Source: Microbulbifer agarilyticus (GTDB lineage Bacteria > Pseudomonadota > Gammaproteobacteria > Pseudomonadales > Cellvibrionaceae). Taken from it: a stretch of 64,000 bases of DNA. Of this stretch, positions 22,178 through 30,872 are shown in pieces (the first letter of the stretch is position 1; the number at the start of each line of letters is the position of its first letter). Where the stretch lies: contig NZ_CP019650.1 of NCBI RefSeq assembly GCF_001999945.1, positions 1,488,001 to 1,552,000 on the forward strand, in the 5' to 3' direction. The translations under genes were made by a program, and so were the position numbers. The notes under the pieces were generated by a model that saw only the letters and a list, made by a program, of their open reading frames with translations, searched no databases and was not told the DNA's origin.

Positions 22178-23743
22178 ATGAGAGGATTTCAATTAACCGC
22201 CTTCAAATTTGCCGCAATTGTGGCGTTTGGCGGTTTCATCTTTGGTCTCGACGCGGCGCTGATTTCCGGCACCGTGCGCTTTATTACCGCTGAGTTTACC
22301 CTGTCTGACCTGCAAGTGGGTACCGTGGTAAGTGCGCCGGGTTTTGGGGTGATCTTTGCCCTGCTGGTTACCGGGCGTATCTGCGATGCCTGGGGCCGCA
22401 AGACGGCTTTGCTGATCATCGCTGCCTTATACCTGTTATCGGCGATTGGCTCGGTCCTCGCGCCCAACTTTGAAATGCTGGTGGCCGCGCGATTCCTCGG
22501 TGGTTTGGCATTTACCTCTCTGTCCCTGGCCTCGATGTATATTGGTGAGATAGCGCCGGCGAATATGCGCGGCAAGCTGGTCTCGATGAACCAGATCACC
22601 ACAGTGGTAGGGCTGTCTGCCGCGTACTTCGCCAACTACCTGATCCTGCAAGCTTCCAATGCGGACGCTGCCTGGGTAACCACCTTGGGTATCGATCAGT
22701 ACACCTGGCGCTGGATGCTGGGGGTGGAAGTGGTGCCGGCGCTGATCTGGTTACTGATGCTTCTGATTATTCCGGAGAGCCCGCGCTGGCTGGTGCTGAA
22801 AGGTCGTCTTAGTGAAGCGCGCGCAGTCATGGGTAAGCTGATGCCTGCGGGTCATATTGAGCCGCAGATCCAGGAGATTCAGGAGAGCGCTGCCGCTGCG
22901 CCTAGCGGCAGTTTCCGGCAGCAAGTTGCCGAGATTTTCAAACCGCGCTTGCGCACCGCCTTCTGGGTAGGCCTCGTCATTGCGGTGGCCCAGCCGATTA
23001 CCGGCATTAACGCGATTATGTTCTATGCGCCCACTGTATTTGAGCAGGTGGGTATTGGTACCGATGCGGCCTTCCTGCAGGCGGTCGTTGTGGGGGTGGT
23101 GAGTGTGATGTTCACCATCCTGGCGTTGCTGCTGATCGACCGCCTCGGCCGTCGCCCGCTGGTGCTGTTTGGTTTGGCCTGGGGCGGCGCCAGCCTGTTC
23201 CTGTGTAGCTGGGCGTTCAACCAAGCGAGCTATGAATTAACTGCGGACTCGCTGCAGGCGCTGGCAGCTGCGAATATTGATGTGTCGGCACTTCAGGCGC
23301 TGGTGGGCACTGTGTTCGAAACGGACGTGTCCTTCAAGCAGGCGATGTATCAAGCATTGGGTGAAGCCACTGCCCGTGCAAATGAAGCTGCTCTGATTCA
23401 GCAAGCAATCCAAATTGATGCCACGCTGGTGCTTGCGGGAATCATGTGTTTTATCGCGTCCTTTAACCTGTCTATCGGGCCGGTTATGTGGGTGTTGTTC
23501 TCGGAAATCTTCCCCACCCATGTGCGCGGTGTGGCCATTCCATTCTTCGCGCTGATTGTGAGCACCGTCAGTTACTTCGTGCAGCAGTTCTTCCCCTGGC
23601 AGTTGAACAATATGGGTGCTGCGGAAATTTTCCTGTTTTATGCCGCTTGCATCACCGTGAGTCTGGCGTTGTTGTTCCGCTTGCTGCCGGAAACCAAGAA
23701 TAAATCCATCGAAGAGATTGAAGCCACCATGGTGCGCGCGTAA
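22178..23743 (+). CDS. MFS sugar porter (sugar:H+ symporter family)
   Basis: 521 aa from the ATG at 22178 with AAAGAGGG upstream; the frame extends back to a TTG at 22073 that would run through the operator. The sugar-porter family marks are GGFIFGLDAALISG at the first helix, GRKTALLI after helix 2, PESPRWLVLKGR before the central loop, DRLGRRPLVLFG, and PETKNKSIEEIE at the end. Twelve hydrophobic segments are expected. A long loop around residues 360-410 (QALAAANIDVSALQALVG) is an insertion seen in marine relatives. It heads an operon with the dehydrogenase and galactonate dehydratase, so galactose or anhydrogalactose is the likely cargo. Confidence 0.92.
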   Translation: MRGFQLTAFKFAAIVAFGGFIFGLDAALISGTVRFITAEFTLSDLQVGTVVSAPGFGVIFALLVTGRICDAWGRKTALLIIAALYLLSAIGSVLAPNFEMLVAARFLGGLAFTSLSLASMYIGEIAPANMRGKLVSMNQITTVVGLSAAYFANYLILQASNADAAWVTTLGIDQYTWRWMLGVEVVPALIWLLMLLIIPESPRWLVLKGRLSEARAVMGKLMPAGHIEPQIQEIQESAAAAPSGSFRQQVAEIFKPRLRTAFWVGLVIAVAQPITGINAIMFYAPTVFEQVGIGTDAAFLQAVVVGVVSVMFTILALLLIDRLGRRPLVLFGLAWGGASLFLCSWAFNQASYELTADSLQALAAANIDVSALQALVGTVFETDVSFKQAMYQALGEATARANEAALIQQAIQIDATLVLAGIMCFIASFNLSIGPVMWVLFSEIFPTHVRGVAIPFFALIVSTVSYFVQQFFPWQLNNMGAAEIFLFYAACITVSLALLFRLLPETKNKSIEEIEATMVRA

Positions 23744-23752
23744 GCGCGCACC
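23731..23752 (+). other. GC-rich hairpin spanning the transporter stop codon
   Basis: GGTGCGCGC, loop GTAA, GCGCGCACC: a nine-pair perfect stem that contains the stop codon in its loop. It has no T run, so it is more likely an mRNA stability or partial-attenuation element between the transporter and the dehydrogenase genes than a terminator. Confidence 0.55.
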
Positions 23753-23794
23753 GCAAATGGCGATAAGCGACGATTAAATAAGTGAGTAGTCTTC

Positions 23795-24568
23795 ATGTCT
23801 AAAGCCTTGCTGGATCAGAAGGTAGTTGTAATCACGGGCGCTGCCGCGGGCATCGGCTGGGGTATCGCACAGGTGTGTGCCGAGGCAGGTGCCACTGTTG
23901 TACTGGCGGATATCAACGATGCTGGCAATCGCGTTGAAACACTGCGGGACCGCGGCTTTGAGAGTGCTTATTTTCCGTTGAATGTGGGCGATGCCTCGGC
24001 GATAGACCCATTTATTGAGTCGGTGGTAGCGCGCTTTGGACGTATCGATGGCTTGGTCAACAACGCTGGCGTGACCATCGAAGGCGACTTTCTCGATTTT
24101 GATTTGGACAAGCTGGACTGCTTGTGGGAAGTCAACCAGCGTTCCGTATTTCTGTTGTGCCAGGCTGCGGCGCGGCGTATGCAGGCCGGTGGGGCGATTG
24201 TAAACATCGCTTCCAATCACGCCGGTGCCAGTGTGGCTGGCTACGAAATGTATGCCGCAACCAAAGGCGCCATTGTGGCAATGACCCGCGCAATGGCCTG
24301 GAGCCTGGGCAAGAAAGGTATTCGTGTAAACAGCTTGTGCCCGGGCCTGACGAAAACCGAGGCGGTTGCCAAGGTCGCAGATGAGAGCCCTGCGCTGGCC
24401 GCATCCTTTGACAAGATGCACGCGGACAACAAGTACAACACGGTCGAGGAAGTGGGGCATATCGCCGCCTTCCTGCTGTCTTCCTGTTCCGGGGCCATGA
24501 CTGGCTCCAACATCACTGCAGACCATGGCCTCAGTGCCAGTCTGTGTCCCACCGATGACCTGAAGTAA
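23795..24568 (+). CDS. short-chain dehydrogenase/reductase, candidate D-galactose 1-dehydrogenase
   Basis: 257 aa classical SDR. The cofactor motif is TGAAAGIG, with an Asp after the second strand (LADIND) that favours NAD. Further marks are NNAG, a catalytic Ser in NIASNHAG and YxxxK in YAATKGA. It lies between the sugar porter and a galactonate dehydratase and just upstream of the latter by 25 nt. The simplest reading is oxidation of galactose to galactono-lactone, but SDR substrates cannot be fixed by sequence alone. Confidence 0.85.
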   Translation: MSKALLDQKVVVITGAAAGIGWGIAQVCAEAGATVVLADINDAGNRVETLRDRGFESAYFPLNVGDASAIDPFIESVVARFGRIDGLVNNAGVTIEGDFLDFDLDKLDCLWEVNQRSVFLLCQAAARRMQAGGAIVNIASNHAGASVAGYEMYAATKGAIVAMTRAMAWSLGKKGIRVNSLCPGLTKTEAVAKVADESPALAASFDKMHADNKYNTVEEVGHIAAFLLSSCSGAMTGSNITADHGLSASLCPTDDLK

Positions 24569-24593
24569 TGGCTTCAAAGAAGGGCTGGCTGCG

Positions 24594-25748
24594 ATGAAGA
24601 TTTCCGATATCAAGGTATACCCGGTTTGGGTTGGGCACCGGAACCTGTGCCTGGTAAAGGTGGAGACCGATGAGGGCGTTTACGGTTGGGGGGAATCCGG
24701 CCTTTCCAGTCGTGAGTTGGCGGTTGCGGGTGCGGTTAAACACTATCGTGACTTTCTGATTGGCCGCGACGCGCGCAATATTGGCGCGCTGTGGCAAGAG
24801 ATGTACCGCAGTCAGTATTTTGAGGGCGGCCGCGTGCTGACCGCTGCAATTTCCGCGATTGATATCGCTTTGTGGGATATCGCCGGCAAGGCGCTGAACG
24901 TGCCGACCTATCAATTGCTGGGCGGCAAGCAGCGCAACGAAATTCCGTTGTTCGTTACGTCTACCAAGCCCATGGGGCAGGCGCTGATGGATGACTTCCG
25001 TGCATTGCGCGAGCAGGGTTGGGAAGTGATTCGTGCGACTACCGGTGAGCACGGCAGCCCTACCGAACCCACCACATTCGATGTGCGCAAATCGATTGCG
25101 GCAGCGGCCGGTAGCTTGAAAGAAATTCGTCAGGAACTCGGCGAAGAACTGGTGCTGGGCATTGACTACCACCACCGGCTCTCCGTGGCGGAAACCGCAA
25201 GTTTTTGCCAGAAGTTGGGAGAAGGGGTGCTCGACTTTCTTGAAGAGCCCATTCGCGACCAGTCGGTGACTGCCTACCAAGGCTTGCGCAAACTGACGAA
25301 TGTGCCGTTTGCAATTGGTGAAGAGTTTGCCAGCAAGTGGGACTTTTTACCGTATATCGAGAATGACCTCACCAATTTTTCCCGTATCGATGTATGCAAT
25401 GTCGGCGGCTTGACCGAGGCCATGAAGGTGGCGGCAATGGCGGAGAGTCATTACATCGACATTATGCCGCACGACCCGTTGGGCCCGGTGTGCACCGCCG
25501 CAACCATCCAGATGTGTGCCGCGGTACCGAATCTGGCCTGGTGCGAAATTGCTCCCTACGACAGCAATAAGTCCGATCACGACAAGTACTTCATCAACCG
25601 GCCGCAAGAAGTGAATCGAGTTTACCAGGTGGGTGATGCACCCGGTCTTGGTATCGATGTAAACGAAGAGTTGATTGCCGAGCAGTCGTTTAAATTTTGG
25701 GAGGCACCGCGCCTCTACAAACCCGACGGTAGCTACACCAATTGGTAA
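24594..25748 (+). CDS. dgoD: D-galactonate dehydratase-like enolase-superfamily enzyme
   Basis: 384 aa. It is a mandelate-racemase-type enolase-superfamily protein: capping domain, then barrel with metal ligands Asp191 (GIDYHHR), Glu217 (FLEEP) and Glu243 (AIGEE), evenly spaced 26 residues apart. The basic pair motif and MPHDPLGP near residue 295 match the galactonate dehydratase group. The reaction would remove water from D-galactonate to give 2-keto-3-deoxygalactonate (KDGal). Neighbouring transporter, dehydrogenase, DgoK and DgoA make a full De Ley-Doudoroff route. The symbol is by family resemblance; a gluconate or other aldonate dehydratase is the alternative. Confidence 0.82.
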   Translation: MKISDIKVYPVWVGHRNLCLVKVETDEGVYGWGESGLSSRELAVAGAVKHYRDFLIGRDARNIGALWQEMYRSQYFEGGRVLTAAISAIDIALWDIAGKALNVPTYQLLGGKQRNEIPLFVTSTKPMGQALMDDFRALREQGWEVIRATTGEHGSPTEPTTFDVRKSIAAAAGSLKEIRQELGEELVLGIDYHHRLSVAETASFCQKLGEGVLDFLEEPIRDQSVTAYQGLRKLTNVPFAIGEEFASKWDFLPYIENDLTNFSRIDVCNVGGLTEAMKVAAMAESHYIDIMPHDPLGPVCTAATIQMCAAVPNLAWCEIAPYDSNKSDHDKYFINRPQEVNRVYQVGDAPGLGIDVNEELIAEQSFKFWEAPRLYKPDGSYTNW

Positions 25749-25810
25749 GAAATCGTTTATTGGCTTTTTTCAATTGAAAAGGGCAGTCGCGATGCGAACG
25801 ACGATTTCTT
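25747..25810. promoter_or_regulatory. nested palindromes upstream of second GH50 gene
   Basis: TTTTCAATTGAAAA at 25767-25780 is a perfect 14-bp palindrome. It lies within a larger inverted pair, AAGAAATCGT at 25747 and ACGATTTCTT at 25801, with 44 nt between the arms. The first arm overlaps the stop of the dehydratase gene. This 100-nt gap precedes the agarase at 25849 and differs from the ATTGTTAACAAT type, so another regulator may bind. Confidence 0.45.
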
Positions 25811-25848
25811 CAGGAAATACATATCAATAATTAGACGTGGAAAAGATG

Positions 25849-28302
25849 ATGGAAACCAAAAAAGCAGCTGCTAAAGCGTCGGCCGCCGTGTCACATTCAA
25901 CACCTTTGATTCGTTCTGTGCTGGCCCTCGCTATAACCGCGGCGATATTGGGCGGTCTGGCCGCCTGTTCCGCGGAGCAGGGTGATGGTGTGCAAAAAGA
26001 CGGTGTGCAAGAAACTGGTGCGGCGTCCGGTGCAGACTCCAACCTGCTGGCAGAAGACTTTGTGCTGGAAGGGTTTGATAAGGGTGATGTGCCCGCGTCG
26101 GTGCAGGTGAACAACGGTACCGCGGCTCTGGTGGATGATGGTGCCGGTGGCAAAGCGCTGCAGGTCAAGCTGAAACTTGCCGAACACAATAACGCGGGGC
26201 TTGTCATTAAACCGGCAGAGGCCTGGGACTGGAGTGAGTTTTCCGATTTTAACCTGGCCTTCGATGTTTCCAACGATGGAGAAGAGTCTGTTCAAATCGA
26301 CGTCACCATGGCTGACAAAAACGGGGATTTCTACACCCGTGGATTGGTTGTCCCAGCGGACGGCGTAGCGCGCACTTACTACGCGAAGTTGCACGGGCAC
26401 GATCAGGAAGATCCCAAGGCCGCAGCACAGAATGAATTCAACTTTGCCTCCGGCCTCCGTTCCAACCCGCCCACTTGGCAGTCTGATGACATCATGCTGC
26501 ATTCCTTCTGGGGCAAAAAACTGTTGGATTTGAGCGGAATTACCCAAATTTCCTTTGGCTCCGATGGCAGCCTGAGCGACCGCCAGTACACCATTGATAA
26601 CCTGCGCCTGCGTGCGAACCCGGAAATGGATAAGAATTTCCTGAGCGGGCTGCTGGATCAATATGGTCAGAATGCCAAGGTGGATTACGTCGGAAAGATT
26701 CACTCTGATGAGCAATTGCAGCAGGTTGTTGAAGCGGAACTGGCAGGCTTGTCCGGTGAGCCGAATGCAGATCGCTCAAAGTTCAGCGGCTGGAAAAATG
26801 GGCCAAAGCTCGAAGCGACTGGTTACTTCCGTACCGAAAAGGTCAATGGCAAGTGGGCGCTGGTAGACCCGGAAGGCTATCTCTATTACTCCACCGGTAT
26901 CGATATTATCCGCCTGTCGAATTCCTCCACCATTACTGGTTATGACTACGACCAGGCGCTAATCCCGAAGCGCAGCGCAGAAGACGTTATTGCCGAAGAT
27001 GACCAGCCGCTGAATCGTGTGGATGAGAAGGCCTGGGCCACCCGCGAGCTGATCTCCCAGACCCGCTCGGATATGTTCGAATGGCTGCCGGGTTACGAAG
27101 ACCCACTGGGGAATCACTATGGTTACCGCCGCGAAACCCAGTCTGGCCCACTGAAGCACGGTGAAACCTTTAGCTTCTACAGTGCCAACCTGGAGCGTCG
27201 TTACGGCGAGACGTATCCGGAGTCTTACCTGGATACCTGGCAGAAAGTTACCATCGATCGTATGCTGGACTGGGGCTTTACATCCCTGGGTAACTGGGCG
27301 GCGGATTCCTACTACAAGGAAGAGCGTATTCCGTTCGTTGCGTTTGCAGACATCATCGGTGAATTCAGCACGCTTTCTAGCGGCTTTGATTTTTGGCATC
27401 CGGTACCGGACCCTTACGATCCGCGTTTTTATGCCCGCGCAGTGGTTGCGGCGGAATCCGTCAGCGAGCAGATTAATGCCAGCCCATGGTGTATGGGTAT
27501 TTTCTTCGACAATGAGCAGAGCTTTGGCCGTCTGGAAACCAATGAGCTGCATTACGGTATTGTGATCAATGCACTGTCGCGGGACGCGGCAGATACGCCG
27601 GCCAAGGTTGCCTTCAGTAAAGTTCTCAAAGAAAAGTACGGAAACATTGACGCGCTGAACAAGGCCTGGGGCAAGCAGGTCGCTTCGTGGGAGGCGTTCG
27701 ACAAGGGCATGGACTCCAGTGTGAGCACCGATGCGCAGCTGGAAGATTACGCCACTCTGTTGTTCGAATACGGCAATCAGTACTTCGGCACGATCAACAA
27801 GGCGATGAAGTCTGTGCTGCCCAATCACCTGTACCTGGGCTCCCGTTTGCCAAGCTGGGGCATGCCTCCGGAAATCGTCAAGGCGGCGGGTAAAAACGTC
27901 GACATTATCAGCTACAACCTCTACGAAGAGGGCCTGGTCCCGTCCAAGTGGGCGTTCCTGGCGGAGATCGACAAGCCGAGCCTGATTGGTGAGTTTAGCT
28001 TCGGCTCCGATGATCAGGGCCATTTCCACCCGGGTATCGTTATCTCCGCGGATCAGAAAGATCGCGGCCGCATGTTCAAGAACTATATGCATTCGTTTAT
28101 CGACAACCCCTGGTTCGTCGGTGTGCACATGTTCCAGTACATGGACTCGCCGATTACTGGCCGCGCTTACGACGGTGAAAACTATGCCAACGGCTTTGTG
28201 TCGGTTGCGGATGTTCCATATGTGGAAATGGTCAAGGCGGCCAAAGAAGTCCATGAGGGGCTTTATGAGCGTCGCTTCGGCGATACGCAGCCGGAAGACT
28301 AG
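25849..28302 (+). CDS. GH50 beta-agarase, lipoprotein (second copy)
   Basis: 817 aa from the ATG at 25849, which has GGAAAAG before it; GTG at 25837 and ATG at 25846 are alternatives. A long charged N-region leads to a lipobox LAAC (ITAAILGGLAACSAE). A CBM-like domain covers about residues 45-255 and the GH-A barrel follows. Counted from the ATG, the acid/base is Glu556 in FDNEQSFG and the nucleophile Glu715 in LIGEFSFG. The role is agarose or neoagaro-oligosaccharide cleavage at the cell surface or in the periplasm. A strong terminator follows at 28357. It is related to the 367 and 28500 genes along the full length. Confidence 0.93.
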   Translation: METKKAAAKASAAVSHSTPLIRSVLALAITAAILGGLAACSAEQGDGVQKDGVQETGAASGADSNLLAEDFVLEGFDKGDVPASVQVNNGTAALVDDGAGGKALQVKLKLAEHNNAGLVIKPAEAWDWSEFSDFNLAFDVSNDGEESVQIDVTMADKNGDFYTRGLVVPADGVARTYYAKLHGHDQEDPKAAAQNEFNFASGLRSNPPTWQSDDIMLHSFWGKKLLDLSGITQISFGSDGSLSDRQYTIDNLRLRANPEMDKNFLSGLLDQYGQNAKVDYVGKIHSDEQLQQVVEAELAGLSGEPNADRSKFSGWKNGPKLEATGYFRTEKVNGKWALVDPEGYLYYSTGIDIIRLSNSSTITGYDYDQALIPKRSAEDVIAEDDQPLNRVDEKAWATRELISQTRSDMFEWLPGYEDPLGNHYGYRRETQSGPLKHGETFSFYSANLERRYGETYPESYLDTWQKVTIDRMLDWGFTSLGNWAADSYYKEERIPFVAFADIIGEFSTLSSGFDFWHPVPDPYDPRFYARAVVAAESVSEQINASPWCMGIFFDNEQSFGRLETNELHYGIVINALSRDAADTPAKVAFSKVLKEKYGNIDALNKAWGKQVASWEAFDKGMDSSVSTDAQLEDYATLLFEYGNQYFGTINKAMKSVLPNHLYLGSRLPSWGMPPEIVKAAGKNVDIISYNLYEEGLVPSKWAFLAEIDKPSLIGEFSFGSDDQGHFHPGIVISADQKDRGRMFKNYMHSFIDNPWFVGVHMFQYMDSPITGRAYDGENYANGFVSVADVPYVEMVKAAKEVHEGLYERRFGDTQPED

Positions 28303-28356
28303 TCCCACCGGTTCGATCGGGTAGGGCGGTCTGTTCCTAACCGTGTGTCCTTTGAG

Positions 28357-28389
28357 AGCGCGCTGCCCGCCGGGTAGTGCGCTTTTTTT
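28357..28389 (+). terminator. rho-independent terminator after second GH50
   Basis: AGCGCGCTGCCC, loop GCC, GGGTAGTGCGCT: a 12-pair stem with two G-U pairs, then seven T. It isolates the agarase at 25849 from the one at 28500. Confidence 0.85.
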
Positions 28390-28432
28390 GTTTCAAAACA
28401 AGCAGTTATACCTGAGAGGGCCAACAATAACG

Positions 28433-28470
28433 TTTACATTTCAGGTGGATGACTGTAGATTGTTAACAAA
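28433..28470 (+). promoter_or_regulatory. promoter with overlapping GntR-type operator, third GH50 gene
   Basis: A -35 TTTACA at 28433 and -10 TAGATT at 28456 are 17 nt apart. The motif ATTGTTAACAAA at 28459-28470 overlaps the -10 box, a placement typical of repression. Transcription would begin near 28468, which favours the ATG at 28500 over that at 28479. Confidence 0.6.
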
Positions 28471-28499
28471 ATAACTGTATGTCAGCCTCGGGTAGCCTT

Positions 28500-30791
28500 A
28501 TGGCCAGAAAGCTCTTCTCCGCCCAGTTCCGATCACACAAGGTGCGCTCCCTCGCCCTTTGCGTGTGCGCGGTTTCTGTGCTGTTGGTGGGGTGTGGCGA
28601 CCCCAAGGGGCAGCAGGTGATTGATGACGGCGGGGTGAAGCTCGCAGGAATCCCGAACCTGGCCGAAGGGCGGGAGATCCCCTCCGGCGTGAAGGGGGTT
28701 GGTGTTTCCTTGTCCCGGGTGGTGGATGGAGAGGCTGCATCTTTATCTGCTGCCTTCTCCAGTAGTTCTTACGAGCCTCGGCTGGAGTTCAATCCCGAGC
28801 CTGGGCAGGTTTGGGACTGGAGCGCAGCGGGAGAGAACATAGGCTTGGCGCTACGCGTCACTAACCCGGGCGATCATTCCGCACAGTTATTTGTTTCGGT
28901 CTACGATGCGAAAACGTTTGGTACTCGTTCCTTCAACCTACCTGCCGGTAGCAGCGGGAACTTCTATTTTGACCTGAACGGTCCCGCGCTGGCGCTGGAT
29001 ACCGGCATGCGCGACGCACCGGCCCTGTATGACAACGCCGCCACCGCCATGACCTGGATGTGGGGCAATAAAGCGCTGGACCTGACCAGTATTCGTCGCA
29101 TTGAGCTGAATATGAAAAGTATCCTTAGTGACCGCACACTGGTGTTTGAGGATATTCGGCTTGCCGCGAACGGCGCATTTCAGGCGCAAAACCTGCAAGG
29201 CATTTTTGACCAGTATGGTCAGTACGCACCGCAAGAGTACCCAGACAAGATTCACAGTGATGATGCGCTTCGTGCAAGCGCTGCAGCGGAAGCGGAAAAG
29301 TTTGCTGAACAATCCGGTTTTCCCGACCGCTCGACCTTTGGTGGGTGGTTAAACGGACCAAGGTATGAAGCCACGGGCTTCTTCCGTACCGAAAAAATTG
29401 ATGGGCAGTGGGCACTGATTGATCCCGAGGGTTATCTGTTTTTTGCCACCGGTGTCGACAACATGCGAATGGATAATACGGTCACCATGACGGGTATTGA
29501 TTTCGCAGAGCCCGGTGAGCGCGATGGTGCGGTGGTGGCTTCAGAGCTACGCAAGCAACTGTTTCAGTGGTTGCCTGACGAGCAGCACCCTCTGTCCAGT
29601 CATTATGTATACCGCCCTGTAGTGCATACCGGCCCCGTGGCAAAAGGTGAGGCCTTCAGTTTTTATCGCGCAAATCTAGAAAGGAAATACGGTGCGGATT
29701 ATTTGCAGCGTTGGCGTGAAGTGACGATTGATCGCCAGCTGGACTGGGGGTTTACCACCCTGGGGAACTGGGCAGATCCATCTCTGTATGGCAATGGCAA
29801 AGTTGCGTATGTAGCGAATGGTTGGATTCGCGGTGAGCACAAGCGCGTGAGTAGCGGTGATGATTACTGGGGGCCGCTGCACGACCCATTCGACCCTGTC
29901 TTTATTGAATCGGTAAAACGCACCGTCGCTCAGGTCGCCACGGAAGTGCAGGGCGACCCCTGGTGCATGGGCGTATATATTGAAAATGAGCTGAGTTGGG
30001 GTAACACCAAGTCCGATGCCGGACATTTTGGTTTGATTATTCACACCCTGTCCCGCAACTCGAACGAGAGCCCGGCCAAGTCGGCGTTTGTTGAGATCCT
30101 AAAAAACAAATATTCCACGGCGGAACAGTTGTCCCAGGCATGGTCTCTGCCGGTGGCATCCTGGGATGCGTTCGCGACTGGGTTTGCAATGCCTGAACCG
30201 GGCGAGGGCAGTCTGCAAATCGAGGGCACACTGCGGGAAGATTTTTCTCTGCTGTTGGAGTCTCTCTCTGCACGCTTTTTCTCGGTAGTGCAACAGGAGC
30301 TCGCGGCCGTGATGCCCAACCACTTGTTCCTTGGTGCCCGTTTCGCAGACTGGGGCATGACGCCCGAAGTTGTTCGCGGTGCCGCTGCACATGTGGATGT
30401 GGTGAGTTACAACCTCTATACCGAGGGGCTGGCTGCAGACAATTGGGCGTTTTTGTCCGAGATCGACAAGCCGTCGATTATCGGGGAGTTTCATATGGGG
30501 GCGACCGATTCCGGCAGTTTCCATGCGGGGTTGGTGTCTGCTGCGGATCAGCAGGAGCGCGGTGAGATGTTCCGTGACTATATGCACACCATTATCGATA
30601 GCCCCTGGTTTGTGGGTGCCCAGTGGTTCCAGTACATCGATTCGCCCGCGTCGGGCCGTGCCTGGGATGGGGAGAATTACAACGTGGGCTTTGTCACCGT
30701 TGCTGACGAGCCTTATGGCGCGCTGGTCGCAGCAGCCCGGAAATTGAATGCCGAGCTGTACCCGCGGCGTTATGGGCAAAAAAATGATTGA
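28500..30791 (+). CDS. GH50 beta-agarase, lipoprotein (third copy)
   Basis: 763 aa from the ATG at 28500; the ATG at 28479 gives a 770-residue form but would leave almost no mRNA leader. Signal and lipobox: VCAVSVLLVGCGDPK. CBM-like domain to about residue 215, then the GH-A barrel. Counting from 28500 the acid/base is Glu497 in IENELSWG and the nucleophile Glu663 in SIIGEFH. It is more like the first copy (shared SYNLYTEG-, EFHMGATDSG-type loops) than the second. It leads the anhydrogalactose operon, 81 nt ahead of the cycloisomerase. Confidence 0.92.
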   Translation: MARKLFSAQFRSHKVRSLALCVCAVSVLLVGCGDPKGQQVIDDGGVKLAGIPNLAEGREIPSGVKGVGVSLSRVVDGEAASLSAAFSSSSYEPRLEFNPEPGQVWDWSAAGENIGLALRVTNPGDHSAQLFVSVYDAKTFGTRSFNLPAGSSGNFYFDLNGPALALDTGMRDAPALYDNAATAMTWMWGNKALDLTSIRRIELNMKSILSDRTLVFEDIRLAANGAFQAQNLQGIFDQYGQYAPQEYPDKIHSDDALRASAAAEAEKFAEQSGFPDRSTFGGWLNGPRYEATGFFRTEKIDGQWALIDPEGYLFFATGVDNMRMDNTVTMTGIDFAEPGERDGAVVASELRKQLFQWLPDEQHPLSSHYVYRPVVHTGPVAKGEAFSFYRANLERKYGADYLQRWREVTIDRQLDWGFTTLGNWADPSLYGNGKVAYVANGWIRGEHKRVSSGDDYWGPLHDPFDPVFIESVKRTVAQVATEVQGDPWCMGVYIENELSWGNTKSDAGHFGLIIHTLSRNSNESPAKSAFVEILKNKYSTAEQLSQAWSLPVASWDAFATGFAMPEPGEGSLQIEGTLREDFSLLLESLSARFFSVVQQELAAVMPNHLFLGARFADWGMTPEVVRGAAAHVDVVSYNLYTEGLAADNWAFLSEIDKPSIIGEFHMGATDSGSFHAGLVSAADQQERGEMFRDYMHTIIDSPWFVGAQWFQYIDSPASGRAWDGENYNVGFVTVADEPYGALVAAARKLNAELYPRRYGQKND

Positions 30792-30815
30792 CGTCAATTG
30801 TTAACAATCTACAAT
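30788..30815 (+). promoter_or_regulatory. promoter with GntR-type operator in the spacer, cycloisomerase operon
   Basis: TTGACG at 30788 and TACAAT at 30810 form a promoter with a 16-nt spacer. The perfect palindrome ATTGTTAACAAT fills the spacer at 30797-30808. The position just after the agarase stop gives the cycloisomerase operon its own regulated promoter. Confidence 0.65.
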
Positions 30816-30872
30816 GGTCATCATTGTATCAATGAAGTTCTAATAACAAGACACGGATTTTGGGGTTCCTCC

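Noticed and set aside
26959..28308. 449-codon minus-strand open frame
   Set aside because: It is fully antisense to the second GH50 gene, has no ribosome site and shows no recognisable family; it is a shadow of high-GC codon use.
30798..30872. TTG start giving a longer cycloisomerase
   Set aside because: The extension would run through the promoter -10 and the operator palindrome; the ATG at 30873 has a ribosome site and matches the family start.
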